Positions 39,416-48,561 of a stretch of 59,706 nucleotides of DNA are shown here, piece by piece. Each line of letters starts with the position of its first letter. The first letter of the stretch is position 1. The stretch spans positions 1-59,706 of the forward strand of contig CALWQR010000004.1 in the NCBI GenBank assembly GCA_944383705.1. The letters run 5' to 3'. The translations under genes and the position numbers were made by a program. This stretch comes from an uncultured Clostridia bacterium (GTDB lineage Bacteria > Bacillota > Clostridia > Oscillospirales > CAG-272). Under the pieces are notes generated by a model, which was not told the DNA's origin, searched no databases, and worked only from the letters and a program-made list of their open reading frames with translations.

Positions 39416-39932
39416 AGGGCTGTGCGTGATTGAGCCGACGGTACACGGCGACGAGCGCGGCTATTTTATGGAGACCTATAACCAACGCGACATGCGGGAG
39501 GCGGGCCTGGACATGGTGTTCGTGCAGGACAATCAGTCCATGTCCCGCCGCGGTGTGCTGCGCGGGCTGCATTATCAGAAGCGGCACCCGCAGGGCAAGC
39601 TGGTGCGGGTGATCTCGGGCACGGTGTTTGACGTGGCCGTGGACCTGCGCCGGGGCTCACCCACCTTTGGCAGGTGGTACGGCATTGAGCTGAGCGCCGA
39701 AAACAAAAAGCAGTTCTACATTCCCGAGGGCTTTGCGCACGGCTTTCTGGTCCGCTCCGAGACCGCCGAGTTCTGCTACAAGGTCACGGATTTCTATCAC
39801 CCCGACGATGAGGGCGGGCTGATGTGGAACGATCCCGACATCGGCATCGACTGGGGGGACGTGAGCCAGGTGATTCTCAACGAAAAGGACAAGCACCACC
39901 CCGGCCTGCGGGAGCTTGCCCGCACGCTGTGA
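39381..39932 (+). CDS. rfbC: dTDP-4-dehydrorhamnose 3,5-epimerase
   Basis: RmlC epimerises C3 and C5 of dTDP-4-keto-6-deoxy-glucose. 183 residues of cupin fold. The catalytic His is in RGLHYQK, with DERGYFMETYN and IPEGFAHGFL as family landmarks. GGGAGG lies 4 nt before the ATG, which sits inside the end of rfbD, indicating translational coupling. Confidence 0.95.
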   Translation: MGQIRVTRPEIEGLCVIEPTVHGDERGYFMETYNQRDMREAGLDMVFVQDNQSMSRRGVLRGLHYQKRHPQGKLVRVISGTVFDVAVDLRRGSPTFGRWYGIELSAENKKQFYIPEGFAHGFLVRSETAEFCYKVTDFYHPDDEGGLMWNDPDIGIDWGDVSQVILNEKDKHHPGLRELARTL

Positions 39933-39950
39933 GGCGGAAGGAGGAAACAG

Positions 39951-40976
39951 ATGGGCAAAACCATTCTTGTCACCGGCGGCGCCGGCTTCATCGGCTCCAA
40001 TTTCATTTACGACCAGCTGCGGCGCCATCCGGGCGACCGCGTGGTCTGCGTGGACTGCCTGACCTATGCCGGCAACCTTTCCACGCTGGCCGAGGCGCTG
40101 AAGCATCCGGACTTCCGCTTCTGCAAAATCAACATCTGCGACCGGGAGGGGATAGACCGCATTTTTGCCGAGGAGCACCCCGACATTGTGGTCAATTTTG
40201 CGGCCGAGAGCCATGTGGACCGGTCGATTGAGAACCCCGAGGTCTTTCTGCAAACCAACATTCTGGGCACCCAGGTGATGATGGATGCCTGTCGCAAATA
40301 CGGTGTCGGGCGCTACCATCAGGTCTCCACCGACGAGGTGTACGGCGACCTGCCGCTGGACCGCCCCGACCTGTTTTTCACCGAGCAGACCCCGATTCAC
40401 ACCAGCAGCCCCTACAGCGCCTCCAAGGCCGGGGCCGACCTGCTGGTGCAGGCCTATTACCGCACCTACGGGCTGCCGGTGACCATCAGCCGCTGCTCCA
40501 ACAACTACGGGCCCTATCATTTTCCCGAAAAGCTGATTCCCCTGATGATTGCCAATGCCCTGAACGACAAGCCCCTGCCGGTGTACGGCAAGGGGGAAAA
40601 CGTGCGGGACTGGCTGTATGTTGAGGATCACTGCCGGGCCATCGATCTCATCATCCGCCGCGGGACCGTGGGCGAGGTGTACAACGTGGGCGGACACAAT
40701 GAGATGTCCAACCTGGAAATTGTCAGACTGATCTGCAAAAAGCTGGGCAAGCCTGAGTCGCTCATCCGCTTTGTGGCCGACCGTAAGGGGCATGACATGC
40801 GCTATGCCATCGACCCGACCAAGATTCACAACGAGCTGGGCTGGCTCCCCGAGACCCGCTTTGCGGACGGCATTGACAGGACGATTGAGTGGTATCTGAC
40901 GCACCGCGAATGGTGGGAGACCATCATCTCGGGCGAGTACCGCAATTATTACGACCGGATGTACGCCAACCGCTGA
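39951..40976 (+). CDS. rfbB: dTDP-glucose 4,6-dehydratase
   Basis: RmlB converts dTDP-glucose to dTDP-4-keto-6-deoxyglucose. 341 residues: GGAGFIGSNF NAD-binding loop, STDEVYGDL with the catalytic Thr-Asp-Glu, and YSASK (Tyr-x3-Lys). GGAAGGAGG precedes the ATG. rfbA, which makes dTDP-glucose, is not in the operon and must lie elsewhere. Confidence 0.96.
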   Translation: MGKTILVTGGAGFIGSNFIYDQLRRHPGDRVVCVDCLTYAGNLSTLAEALKHPDFRFCKINICDREGIDRIFAEEHPDIVVNFAAESHVDRSIENPEVFLQTNILGTQVMMDACRKYGVGRYHQVSTDEVYGDLPLDRPDLFFTEQTPIHTSSPYSASKAGADLLVQAYYRTYGLPVTISRCSNNYGPYHFPEKLIPLMIANALNDKPLPVYGKGENVRDWLYVEDHCRAIDLIIRRGTVGEVYNVGGHNEMSNLEIVRLICKKLGKPESLIRFVADRKGHDMRYAIDPTKIHNELGWLPETRFADGIDRTIEWYLTHREWWETIISGEYRNYYDRMYANR

Positions 40977-41044
40977 CAGATCCGCCGGCCGTCCGCACCG
41001 CCCGCGGAGCGGAGGGCCCGGCATGCGCATAAGGAGAGAAACGC

Positions 41045-42964
41045 ATGAAAAAAATGAAAATCAGTATGAAGAACGTCATTCTCATCGGCTTCGATGTCCT
41101 TTGTTTCTGTGTGATTGCGGCGTTGTATTTTATCATTTCCGGGCTGGTATCCTACAGCATTCCGGTGGACGATGTGCCGCGGTATCTGGGGAATATCGCT
41201 ATTCTGCTGGTGCTGACCTTCGCGTTCCGCCTGCTGATGGGGGTGTACTCCACGGTGTGGCGCTACACCAGTACGCAGTCCTATTTCCGGCTGATTCTGG
41301 CCGACATGTTCGGGGGCCTTACCGCCCTGGTTGTGGCCCGCCTGTTCCGGCTGTGGCCGGGGGTGTGGCTGTTTGTTACGGTCACGGCCCTGAGCGCCCT
41401 GGCCGCGCTCTCGGCCCGCTACTGCTATCGCCTGCTGTACAAGCACCGGCACTGCGGGCAGCCCGGCCAGACGGGCACGCAGATCCGGGTCGCCATTGTC
41501 GGCGCGGGGCAGCTGGGGGTGTTCCTGGCCAATGAGCTGCGCACCAATCCCAACTCCCATTATCAGCCGGTCTGCTTCATTGACACCGACAAAAACAAAA
41601 TCCGCAGCAAGGTGGTGGAGCTGCCGGTTTACCCCGACCAGGGGGTGGGGGACCTGCTTTCCGCGCAGAACATCAGCGAGGTTATCATCGCCATCTCGCG
41701 CCTGAACACCGAGGAGCTGGAAAAGCTGTATCATCAGTATGAGGAATATGGCTGCAAGGTCAAAATTTACGACAGCCCGATCCGCGAGGGGATCGGTGTG
41801 GACGACCGGGAGGAGAAGCACCGGATCGTGCGGGAATTCCAGATTGAGGATTTGCTGTTCCGCAAGCCGATTTCGGTTACCGATTCCGAGGCACTGCGCT
41901 ATTACCGCGACCAGGTGGTACTGGTGACCGGCGGAGGAGGCTCGATCGGCAGCGAGCTCTGCCGGCAGATTGCCAAGTGCCGGCCCCGGCAGCTGGTGAT
42001 TTTTGATATCTACGAAAACAACGCCTACGACATTCAGCAGGAGCTGCTCAGCTTTTACGGCGACACCCTGCGGCTGAATGTGGAAATCGGCTCGGTGCGG
42101 GACCGCCAGCGCCTGGAGGCCGTGTTTGCGGCCTACCGGCCGGATATCGTTTTCCATGCGGCGGCACACAAGCACGTGCCCCTGATGGAGGACAGCGGCA
42201 CCGAGGCCATCAAAAACAACGTGCTGGGCACCTGTAACACCGCCGACATGGCCGAGGCCTACGGGGTGAAAAAATTCATCCTGATTTCCACCGACAAGGC
42301 CGTCAACCCCACCAATATCATGGGGGCTTCCAAGCGGATGTGCGAGATGGTGGTGCAGTGCCGGACCGACAGCAAAACCTCGTTTGCCGCGGTGCGCTTC
42401 GGCAACGTGCTGGGCTCCAACGGCTCGGTAATCCCGCTGTTCAAAAAGCAGATTGCCGCCGGCGGGCCGGTGACCATCACCGACAAGCGCATTGTCCGCT
42501 ATTTCATGACCATTCCCGAGGCCAGCCAGCTGGTGATGCAGGCCGGGGCCATGGCCAAGCGCGGGGAGCTGTTTGTGCTGGATATGGGCAAGCCTGTGCA
42601 CATCTATGAGCTGGCCCGGAATATGATCAAGCTCTCGGGCTTTGTGCCGGACAAGGACATTGAAATCAAGGAGGTCGGCCTGCGCCCGGGCGAAAAGCTG
42701 TACGAGGAGCTGCTGATGAAAGCCGAAACCATGGAGAAAACCGCGAACCACCTGATTTTCATCGAAAAGGATACCCCGCTGAGCCGCGAGCAGGTGGAGC
42801 AGAAGCTGGCCGTCCTGCAGCAGGCCGTGGAGGATTGCGAGCGCGGCGGAAAGCGCGAGGCGGTCAAGAACGCCTTCCGGCAGACCGTTCCGACCTATCG
42901 CGACCCCGAGGAGCTGAACCGTCGGGCAGAGCAGTCCAACGAAATGCAGATGGCAATTGTATGA
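41045..42964 (+). CDS. CapD/PglF-type nucleotide-sugar 4,6-dehydratase, membrane-anchored
   Basis: A 639-residue protein of the EpsC/CapD/PglF group that converts UDP-HexNAc (typically UDP-GlcNAc) to a 4-keto-6-deoxy product for capsule or glycan synthesis. Four TM helices (about 10-130) are followed by a first Rossmann-like domain (VAIVGAGQLGVFLANEL) and the catalytic SDR domain (VTGGGGSIGSEL, about 297-308; HAAAHKHVPLME; the STDKAVNPTNIMGASKR active-site region). AAGGAGAG lies upstream of the ATG. Last gene of the rml operon, followed by a terminator. Confidence 0.92.
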   Translation: MKKMKISMKNVILIGFDVLCFCVIAALYFIISGLVSYSIPVDDVPRYLGNIAILLVLTFAFRLLMGVYSTVWRYTSTQSYFRLILADMFGGLTALVVARLFRLWPGVWLFVTVTALSALAALSARYCYRLLYKHRHCGQPGQTGTQIRVAIVGAGQLGVFLANELRTNPNSHYQPVCFIDTDKNKIRSKVVELPVYPDQGVGDLLSAQNISEVIIAISRLNTEELEKLYHQYEEYGCKVKIYDSPIREGIGVDDREEKHRIVREFQIEDLLFRKPISVTDSEALRYYRDQVVLVTGGGGSIGSELCRQIAKCRPRQLVIFDIYENNAYDIQQELLSFYGDTLRLNVEIGSVRDRQRLEAVFAAYRPDIVFHAAAHKHVPLMEDSGTEAIKNNVLGTCNTADMAEAYGVKKFILISTDKAVNPTNIMGASKRMCEMVVQCRTDSKTSFAAVRFGNVLGSNGSVIPLFKKQIAAGGPVTITDKRIVRYFMTIPEASQLVMQAGAMAKRGELFVLDMGKPVHIYELARNMIKLSGFVPDKDIEIKEVGLRPGEKLYEELLMKAETMEKTANHLIFIEKDTPLSREQVEQKLAVLQQAVEDCERGGKREAVKNAFRQTVPTYRDPEELNRRAEQSNEMQMAIV

Positions 42965-43075
42965 AATTCGTTCCTGCCGTTTTTTGTTGAAATCTGACAA
43001 TCAACGACCGATCCGTACCGGCGCGTTATTGCCGGTCGCTCCGCTGCCAAACCGGGCCGGAGCCCATCGGTCGGG

Positions 43076-43139
43076 AGCCGCGCCGGCCCCATCCCTCCCC
43101 TCACCGGGCAGGGAAGGGGCCGGCGCGGCTGTATTCTTT
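43076..43139 (+). terminator. Terminator of the rml-capD operon
   Basis: A 15-bp stem (43076-43090 with 43116-43130) and an inner TCCCT/AGGGA stem, followed by GTATTCTTTTT. The rest of the 437-bp gap 42965-43401 has only the next promoter. Confidence 0.8.
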
Positions 43140-43318
43140 TTCCGCCTGTTTTTCGCCGCCAATTGCAACCTGTATGCGTTTTTTTGACGCTCCCGCGTGC
43201 TTGCAGGGGCGCTTTGGGAACGTCCGGGCTGCCGCCGGCGGGAATTGTCGCTCCCTCCGCTTCACGCCGTAACAATCCGGCCCGGCAAAATTTCGGTTCG
43301 AAAAATTCCGGAAAAGGG

Positions 43319-43347
43319 TTGCTTTTCGGCTTCTGTTGTGGTATAAT
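43319..43347 (+). promoter_or_regulatory. Promoter of the 165-residue lipoprotein gene
   Basis: TTGCTT (43319-43324), 17-bp spacer, TATAAT (43342-43347) with TGG before it. Confidence 0.78.
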
Positions 43348-43401
43348 AGGTCCACCTGTGGGACACCGCAGGAATCCGTGGCAGAAAAGGAGAATGCCGT
43401 T

Positions 43402-43899
43402 ATGAGAAAATGTCTGTGGATGGGGGCGATTTTGCTGCTGGCGGTGGCCGTATCGGGCTGCTCGATGTTTGCCGACCCCAAAACTGCGGATCCGAAGGAC
43501 TTTACCCTGGAGGAACTGACCATTACGCTGACCGACGCTTTCAGCGACCTGGAGGTGGAGGGGGCCACCGGCGCGTTCCAGTCCCGGGACTGCTCCGTGT
43601 TTCTGATTCGGGAGGGGCTGGATCGGTTTGAAAACGGCTCCGAGATGACCATTGCGGATTACGCCGAACGGGTTCAGGAAAACAACCAAATGGAAGTGGA
43701 AATCAAAACCGAGGGCGACCTGACCTACTTCGAGCGTTCTGCCACGACGGACGGCCAAACGTTCAACTATTACAGTGTGATGTACCGCGCACCGGAGGCC
43801 TTCTGGCTGCTGCAGTTTGCCTGTGAGAGCGACGATTACGAGGTCTACCGCCCCTACTTTGTCAGCTGGGCCCAGTCCGTGACCTTTGCCGGAGCATAA
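43402..43899 (+). CDS. Small lipoprotein of unknown function
   Basis: 165 residues. The signal peptide ends in VSGC (Cys20) and the mature part is about 145 residues of mixed alpha/beta character. The layout (helix EELTITLTDAF, strands, final PYFVSWAQSVTF) resembles small PsbP/DcrB-like folds that bind lipid or envelope partners, but this is only a shape impression. AAAGGAG precedes the ATG. Monocistronic, with its own promoter and terminator. Confidence 0.75.
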   Translation: MRKCLWMGAILLLAVAVSGCSMFADPKTADPKDFTLEELTITLTDAFSDLEVEGATGAFQSRDCSVFLIREGLDRFENGSEMTIADYAERVQENNQMEVEIKTEGDLTYFERSATTDGQTFNYYSVMYRAPEAFWLLQFACESDDYEVYRPYFVSWAQSVTFAGA

Positions 43900-44039
43900 T
43901 CTGCCGGCAACGGGGGTACGCGGGCGCCTGCGCGGCAGCTGCCGCCTGCCGCCATTTTGAGAAAAGGAAATGCGCTTTGCGCATTGGCGAAAACTTTAGT
44001 CAAACTGACAAAACCCCTTGCTTTGGTCAACAGTCTGTA

Positions 44040-44086
44040 AGGCCCGTATGGGTGCTGCCATGCAGCGCCCATACGGGCCTTTTTTT
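44040..44086 (+). terminator. Terminator of the lipoprotein gene
   Basis: A 19-bp stem with one G-U pair (44040-44058 with 44062-44080), 3-nt loop, then a run of seven T. Confidence 0.93.
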
Positions 44087-44119
44087 GACGGAAGGCGGCC
44101 GGTGGGCCGGTGCGCTTTC

Positions 44120-45067
44120 CTACTTCTGTTCCTGCCGGCTGTCGATGAATTTTCCCTTGGACAACCGGAAAAGTCCCGGGGGCATTCCTTCCAGCCGTTT
44201 GAAAAACCGATTGAAATTGTTATGCTCGGAAAAGCCGAGCATTTCGCTGATTTGCTGCAGGCTGTAATCGGTTTCCAGCAGCAGCTTCCGGGCCTGCTTG
44301 GCCTTGCAGGAATCCAGATAGCTTTTGACCGACATGCCGAGGTTGGATTGAATGATATTCCGGAGCTGCCGGGGGCCGACATTCAGATATTCGGCCAGTT
44401 CCTGGACAGACAGCATCCGGTTCGGATTGTTGGCAATGTACTTTTCCAGATTGACCAGCCGGATGTCGTACGGCGGTTCGGGTGTTTGTGCCGGGGAGGT
44501 CAGAAAAATATGGCGGAGGATGTTGGTGGTCAGTACGGTCAGCAACGCTTTGATATTATAAAGACAGAACGGGCGGTTGTCATGAAATTCCTGCAGAATC
44601 AGTTCAATCAACTGGCTGATTTCATGGTCCATGGCGGCGGTGGCACTGGTGATGGCGTCAAATTGCGCCGCTATGCTTCTGCCTTGCCCGGTATCCTCAC
44701 AAATCGGGTCAAAGGTGACGGCAAACGTTTCCGCGTCCGGCTGCAGGGGCTTGAAGGAGTGGGAAATCTGCGGCGCGATCAGAATAAAGTTCCCGGTGCC
44801 GACGCGCAGATTTTGCCGTTCCGGGTCCTCATACGCGAAGGAACCGTTCAGCACACAGTGCAGCTCAAAAAACGAGTGGGCGTGTGTGGTGATATTGGGA
44901 GGAATTTTGGAACCGATTTTGTAGTGAATATAGCGGCACCAGAAAATATGAAGCTGAAAATCCCGCTGCGATGTGGTCTGATTGAACAGAGCCAGATTGT
45001 TGGCTTGCAGCATGGCGGCCTCATAATACGAGGCAGGATTCTGTAAAAAACGCTGGCTTTCGGTCAT
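44120..45067 (-). CDS. AraC-family transcriptional regulator
   Basis: A 315-residue regulator with an N-terminal cupin sugar-sensing domain (HAHSFFELHCVLNG, about residues 66-79) and a C-terminal double helix-turn-helix (about 215-310; MLSVQELAEYLNV and SLQQISEMLGFSEHNNFNRFFKR). This is the architecture of activators of sugar and polysaccharide genes. The start is the ATG after GAGAGGAT. It is divergent from the glycan genes at 45.6-52.3 kb, its likely targets. Base composition is lower in GC than the neighbours, as is the intergenic region, suggesting acquisition with the locus. Confidence 0.9.
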   Translation of the reverse strand: MTESQRFLQNPASYYEAAMLQANNLALFNQTTSQRDFQLHIFWCRYIHYKIGSKIPPNITTHAHSFFELHCVLNGSFAYEDPERQNLRVGTGNFILIAPQISHSFKPLQPDAETFAVTFDPICEDTGQGRSIAAQFDAITSATAAMDHEISQLIELILQEFHDNRPFCLYNIKALLTVLTTNILRHIFLTSPAQTPEPPYDIRLVNLEKYIANNPNRMLSVQELAEYLNVGPRQLRNIIQSNLGMSVKSYLDSCKAKQARKLLLETDYSLQQISEMLGFSEHNNFNRFFKRLEGMPPGLFRLSKGKFIDSRQEQK

Positions 45068-45112
45068 GGCGCATATCCTCTCTTTTTCTGCTTCGGTCTG
45101 GCGGTTACCAAT

Positions 45113-45141
45113 AGTATAACATAAAATTGATTTGTTTCCAA
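45113..45141 (-). promoter_or_regulatory. araC-type gene promoter
   Basis: Minus strand TTGGAA (45141-45136), 17-bp spacer, TATACT (45118-45113). Confidence 0.7.
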
Positions 45142-45433
45142 GTGGTTTTCTGTTTTTTCTTTTGGTTTGGCTGAATTCTGATGATGGGGGCAGAGGGCGG
45201 GGGGCAAGCGTCAGTCCTCCGTTGGATTGCATCGCGGTGCCGTTTGGATTTCAGGACGGCCTGATTTTTTGAACAATTGGGACAAAAATCAAGTGAATAT
45301 CTGCCATAAACCAGCCAATTTATTGTCTGCCGTTCCGGCTTTCTCGGCTTCTGTTGCTTCTGTTCTTCGGCTTGCGGGATATCATTTTGGTATACGATTT
45401 CTGAAATTGATACTCAATTTTCCGAAAATGATG

Positions 45434-45461
45434 TTGATATCGCGCCAAATTGTGCTATCAT
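45434..45461 (+). promoter_or_regulatory. Candidate promoter of the glycan locus
   Basis: TTGATA (45434-45439), 16-bp spacer, TATCAT (45456-45461). A TTGATA copy also lies at 45407, 27 bp upstream, in the range expected for AraC-type direct repeats. The 526-bp gap 45068-45593 is AT-rich compared with the rest and holds no convincing gene. Confidence 0.5.
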
Positions 45462-45593
45462 TATATTGCATTCTGCGAAGAGAAAAAACAGAAAAAAGAG
45501 AGGTGAAGAGCCATGCGTATGCCACAGCCCGATACCGGATAGCGCCCGCACCGGAAAACAAAAGCGAAACAGAAATCAGTTCAGGAGGTTTGT

Positions 45594-45821
45594 ATGTGGA
45601 AAAAGCAGAGGTCTGCCGTCTGTTTTCTGCTGGCTTTGCTGTTGGCGGCGGGCGGGCTTGCCGCCTGTCGTCAGAAGCAGGAGCCGGGGGAGAACGGGCA
45701 AACGGCCGAAACCATTGTAACAGGAACGGATGAGGATGGTATGAAGTACACAACGGTATCGTTAACCGATTCGGGGCTGGCAAGAGCGTTTTATGCTGTA
45801 TTTTGGCGGGGGTATTATTGA
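45594..45821 (+). pseudogene. 5' remnant of a lipoprotein gene
   Basis: AGGAGG and ATG start a convincing lipoprotein N-terminus (lipobox LAAC, Cys25) with about 35 residues of mature linker and start of domain. After about residue 62 (SLTDSG) the frame runs into what is in another frame the signal peptide of a second lipoprotein, and stops. This looks like the 5' end of one gene joined by a deletion to the start of another. A translated 75-residue product is possible. Confidence 0.6.
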
Positions 45822-47061
45822 TGATGAGTGTGAGCTGCAAAAAAGATGAAGAAACACCGAACGTCCCTTCCTCCGGTGGGGATGCATATGGCTTGGTGAT
45901 TGACATTGCCAAGGAGGCGTCCTCGACGGCGCATACCTTTGAGACGATTCAGGCCATGATGGATGGGTATGCGCAGCAGGGGCTGACGCAGGTCTGGTTC
46001 CGGCCGATTCCGGATACCTATGCGGCGACGGATAGCTGCCAAGGCTCGGTGGTCTGTGACCCGTCCATTCAGACCGATCATATGCACCGGACCGTGCACG
46101 CGGTGACCGGCTGTATACCATCCCGTTTTCCATGATCAATCTGTACGGTCCCGACGGCACTGCGCTCACCTCCACAAAGGCCGTCTATACGCGGAATCCG
46201 CATTCCGATTCGCTGCTCCAGGTCGGGACGGTGCCGAACGATTACATCTGGGGCGCGGAGCGGCTGCCGATTCTGACCGATTCGCCCGAGGCGCTCACAT
46301 CCTTCCGGGCCTGGGGATTTGAGTATCAGTACGGCGGCATCGGCTCGGACTGGGGCGACGGCTGGCACAACGGCTATGTGTACGGTGTGGCGACCGGCGC
46401 GCAGAATCAGCTCTGCGGCAATCTGTGTGAGGGGTTTGATTCGGTCCGGGAATACTGGCTGGGACAGGTCGACCGGTTTTATGCCAAAGGGGCGGATACG
46501 GTGATCATCAGCCTGGAGAACTCCGGCGGAATGGTTTACGACTACCGGAATTTCGGTTATAACTACCTGTATGTCAAGGAATTTTCCGAGCGCTACGGAA
46601 TTGAAATTCTGGATGAGTCCTTTGACTACCTGCAGCTGATGCGGCTGCGGGGGGAGTATTTTACCGAATTTCTGAAGGGAGTGGATGAGGTCGCCGGGCA
46701 GAACGGGAAGCGCTGGGGCGTTCAGCTGCTGGCCGCGTTTGAAAACCCCTCGCTGGATGACGACCTGAACGGACTGTGCCATTACCGGATGCCAAAAATC
46801 GTGTTCGACTGGCAGCCGGTGGTGGAGCTGTGCGACACGGTGCTGATTGCCGACCGCCAGTACAACGGGTACCAGCAGACGGTCGCATCCGCCATCCGCC
46901 AATATGCGTCCGGGCACGGCAAGCAGGTGGTGGTGATGGCGTATGCGGCGTGCGGCGCGGATGCGGCTTATCTGGAAGCCGCGCTGCAGGATCCGCTGAA
47001 TCATTGCGTGGTTACCGATTCGCCCGACGTCTGCTTCGCCCCGATTTCCAATCCGCAGTGA
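45782..47061 (+). pseudogene. Broken lipoprotein with TIM-barrel glycosidase-like domain
   Basis: In frame 2 from 45782 a signal peptide (VLCCILAGVLLMMSVSC, lipobox VSC) has no usable start codon; the region before it belongs to the preceding remnant. The frame then reads a barrel-like start (GLVIDIAKEAS, ETIQAMMDGYAQQGLTQVWFRP) and ends at 46135. The sensible continuation (GDRLYTIPFSMINLYGPDG and 300 more residues to 47061) is in frame 1, so one base appears missing near 46099-46104. The second part has features of GHL10/DUF4015-type barrels (YGIEILDESFDYLQLMRLRG, VVVMAYAACGAD). An ATG at 46132 could still yield a 309-residue fragment. Confidence 0.65.
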
Positions 47062-47091
47062 CAGACTGCAAACACAGAAAGGATGAATATC

Positions 47092-48549
47092 ATGAAAAAA
47101 TTTTGGTTGATTGCACTGATCTGCTGCCTGCTGCTCCCGGCTTTTGCCGCCTGCAAGGACGAGGAACCCGCACCGTCCGACGAAACCGGCGGGGCGGACA
47201 GCACCCCGGCCGTGACGACCGGTACCGAAGAGCCCGATCTGTTCCCGGACATCGATCTGGAGGGGGAGGAGATCAACATTCTGATGAGCACCGAGATGAG
47301 AACCTACTGCTATGCAGAGGAAGAGGGAATCAGCCAGGTGTCGGACGAGATTTATTCGACCTACCGGAATGTCAGCGACAAATACAATGTGGAATTCGTA
47401 TTTGATTTTGAAAGCAGCCAGGGCAGCAACACGGCCAAGTTCAATTCCAAAATCACCAACAGCATTTCCAGCGGCTTCGGCAACGGCTATGACCTGATCA
47501 TGGGGCAGATGCACAGCATCAGCCTTGCCATGCAGGGCAATTACCAGAATCTTGCCAAAACCGATCTTTTGAATCTGGACGCAGATTACTACTATCAAAG
47601 CATCAACGAGTCCTCTACCATTGAGGGGCAGCTTTACGCGATTGCCGGCGCCTATAATATGGATAAGGTGAGCATGTCCATCGTGATGTTTTTCAACAAA
47701 ACCCTGCATACCGATCTCTTCGGTACGGGAGAGTACAGCAACCTGTACCAGCTGGTCAGAAACGGTGACTGGACCTATGAGGTGCTGCAGGAAATGACGC
47801 GGGAAGCCTATTCCGAAAACGGCGACGGCGAATGGAATGAAAAAGACCGGTACGGCCTGATCGGCACCAACACGGGTACGGCGGCACTGGTTGGCTCCGG
47901 CATTGTCTCGGTCATCAAAAACGCCGAGGACAAGTATCAGGTTACCTTTTATGACGATCACCTGACTACGGTATACAATGCCTATCTCGGACTGTTCGGC
48001 CAGGATTACGTCAAGGTGGACGGCACCTATGACAATGAACCGATTTTCACCTCGGGCAATTCTCTCTTCTACTCGTCGCATGTTTCCAGACTGGGGACCA
48101 TGAACGGCATGACCAGCTTCAAAATCGGCGTGCTGCCCTTCCCGAAATACGATTCGCAGCAGGAGGATTACCGGACCTATGTCAACCGCTCCGAGATGCT
48201 GTTTGTGCCGGCCAACGCCGACATGGAGATTTCGGCTACCATCATCGAGTATCTCAATTACCTGTTCCTCCAGGACGTGGTCACTGCCTATTGGGACCAG
48301 TCACTGGCCGGCCGCTTTGCCGCCGACCCCGAGGACTCCGAAATGCTGGAGCTGGCCCGGAGCTGTGTGTTTGAGGACTTCGGCCTGACCTATACCAGTA
48401 TGCTGGATTACTTTTACGCCCAGGCCGGCGAAAAACTGATGACCGGCGAGGACCTTACCAGCTGGTGGGGAGGTGTGGCAACCGGCGTCGATGAAAAGCT
48501 GCAGGCGCTGATTGAAGACTACCGCGAGCTGGCAAGCAAAGGTTATTGA
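47092..48549 (+). CDS. Extracellular solute-binding lipoprotein (ABC sugar-uptake type)
   Basis: A 485-residue lipoprotein: signal peptide with lipobox AFAAC (Cys21), a Thr/Pro/Glu linker of about 40 residues, then a family 1-like solute-binding fold (YDLIMGQMHSISLAMQG, LYAIAGAYNMDKVSMSIVMFFNKTL, WTYEVLQEMTREAY). It would capture an oligosaccharide outside the cell for an ABC importer. No permease or ATPase gene is nearby, so it must share a transporter encoded elsewhere or act as an orphan sensor. The ATG at 47092 is 8 nt after AAAGGA. It is followed at 12 bp by the sialidase-fold gene. Confidence 0.88.
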   Translation: MKKFWLIALICCLLLPAFAACKDEEPAPSDETGGADSTPAVTTGTEEPDLFPDIDLEGEEINILMSTEMRTYCYAEEEGISQVSDEIYSTYRNVSDKYNVEFVFDFESSQGSNTAKFNSKITNSISSGFGNGYDLIMGQMHSISLAMQGNYQNLAKTDLLNLDADYYYQSINESSTIEGQLYAIAGAYNMDKVSMSIVMFFNKTLHTDLFGTGEYSNLYQLVRNGDWTYEVLQEMTREAYSENGDGEWNEKDRYGLIGTNTGTAALVGSGIVSVIKNAEDKYQVTFYDDHLTTVYNAYLGLFGQDYVKVDGTYDNEPIFTSGNSLFYSSHVSRLGTMNGMTSFKIGVLPFPKYDSQQEDYRTYVNRSEMLFVPANADMEISATIIEYLNYLFLQDVVTAYWDQSLAGRFAADPEDSEMLELARSCVFEDFGLTYTSMLDYFYAQAGEKLMTGEDLTSWWGGVATGVDEKLQALIEDYRELASKGY

Positions 48550-48561
48550 GCGGAGGGATGT

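Noticed and set aside
43142-43318. Possible small gene in the gap after capD
   Set aside because: Short frames only, without ribosome binding sites; the stretch appears to be spacer between a terminator and a promoter.
45513-45542. Nine-codon frame with a ribosome-site-like AGAGGTGAAG upstream, before the lipoprotein remnant
   Set aside because: Could be a leader peptide, but nothing beyond chance supports it.
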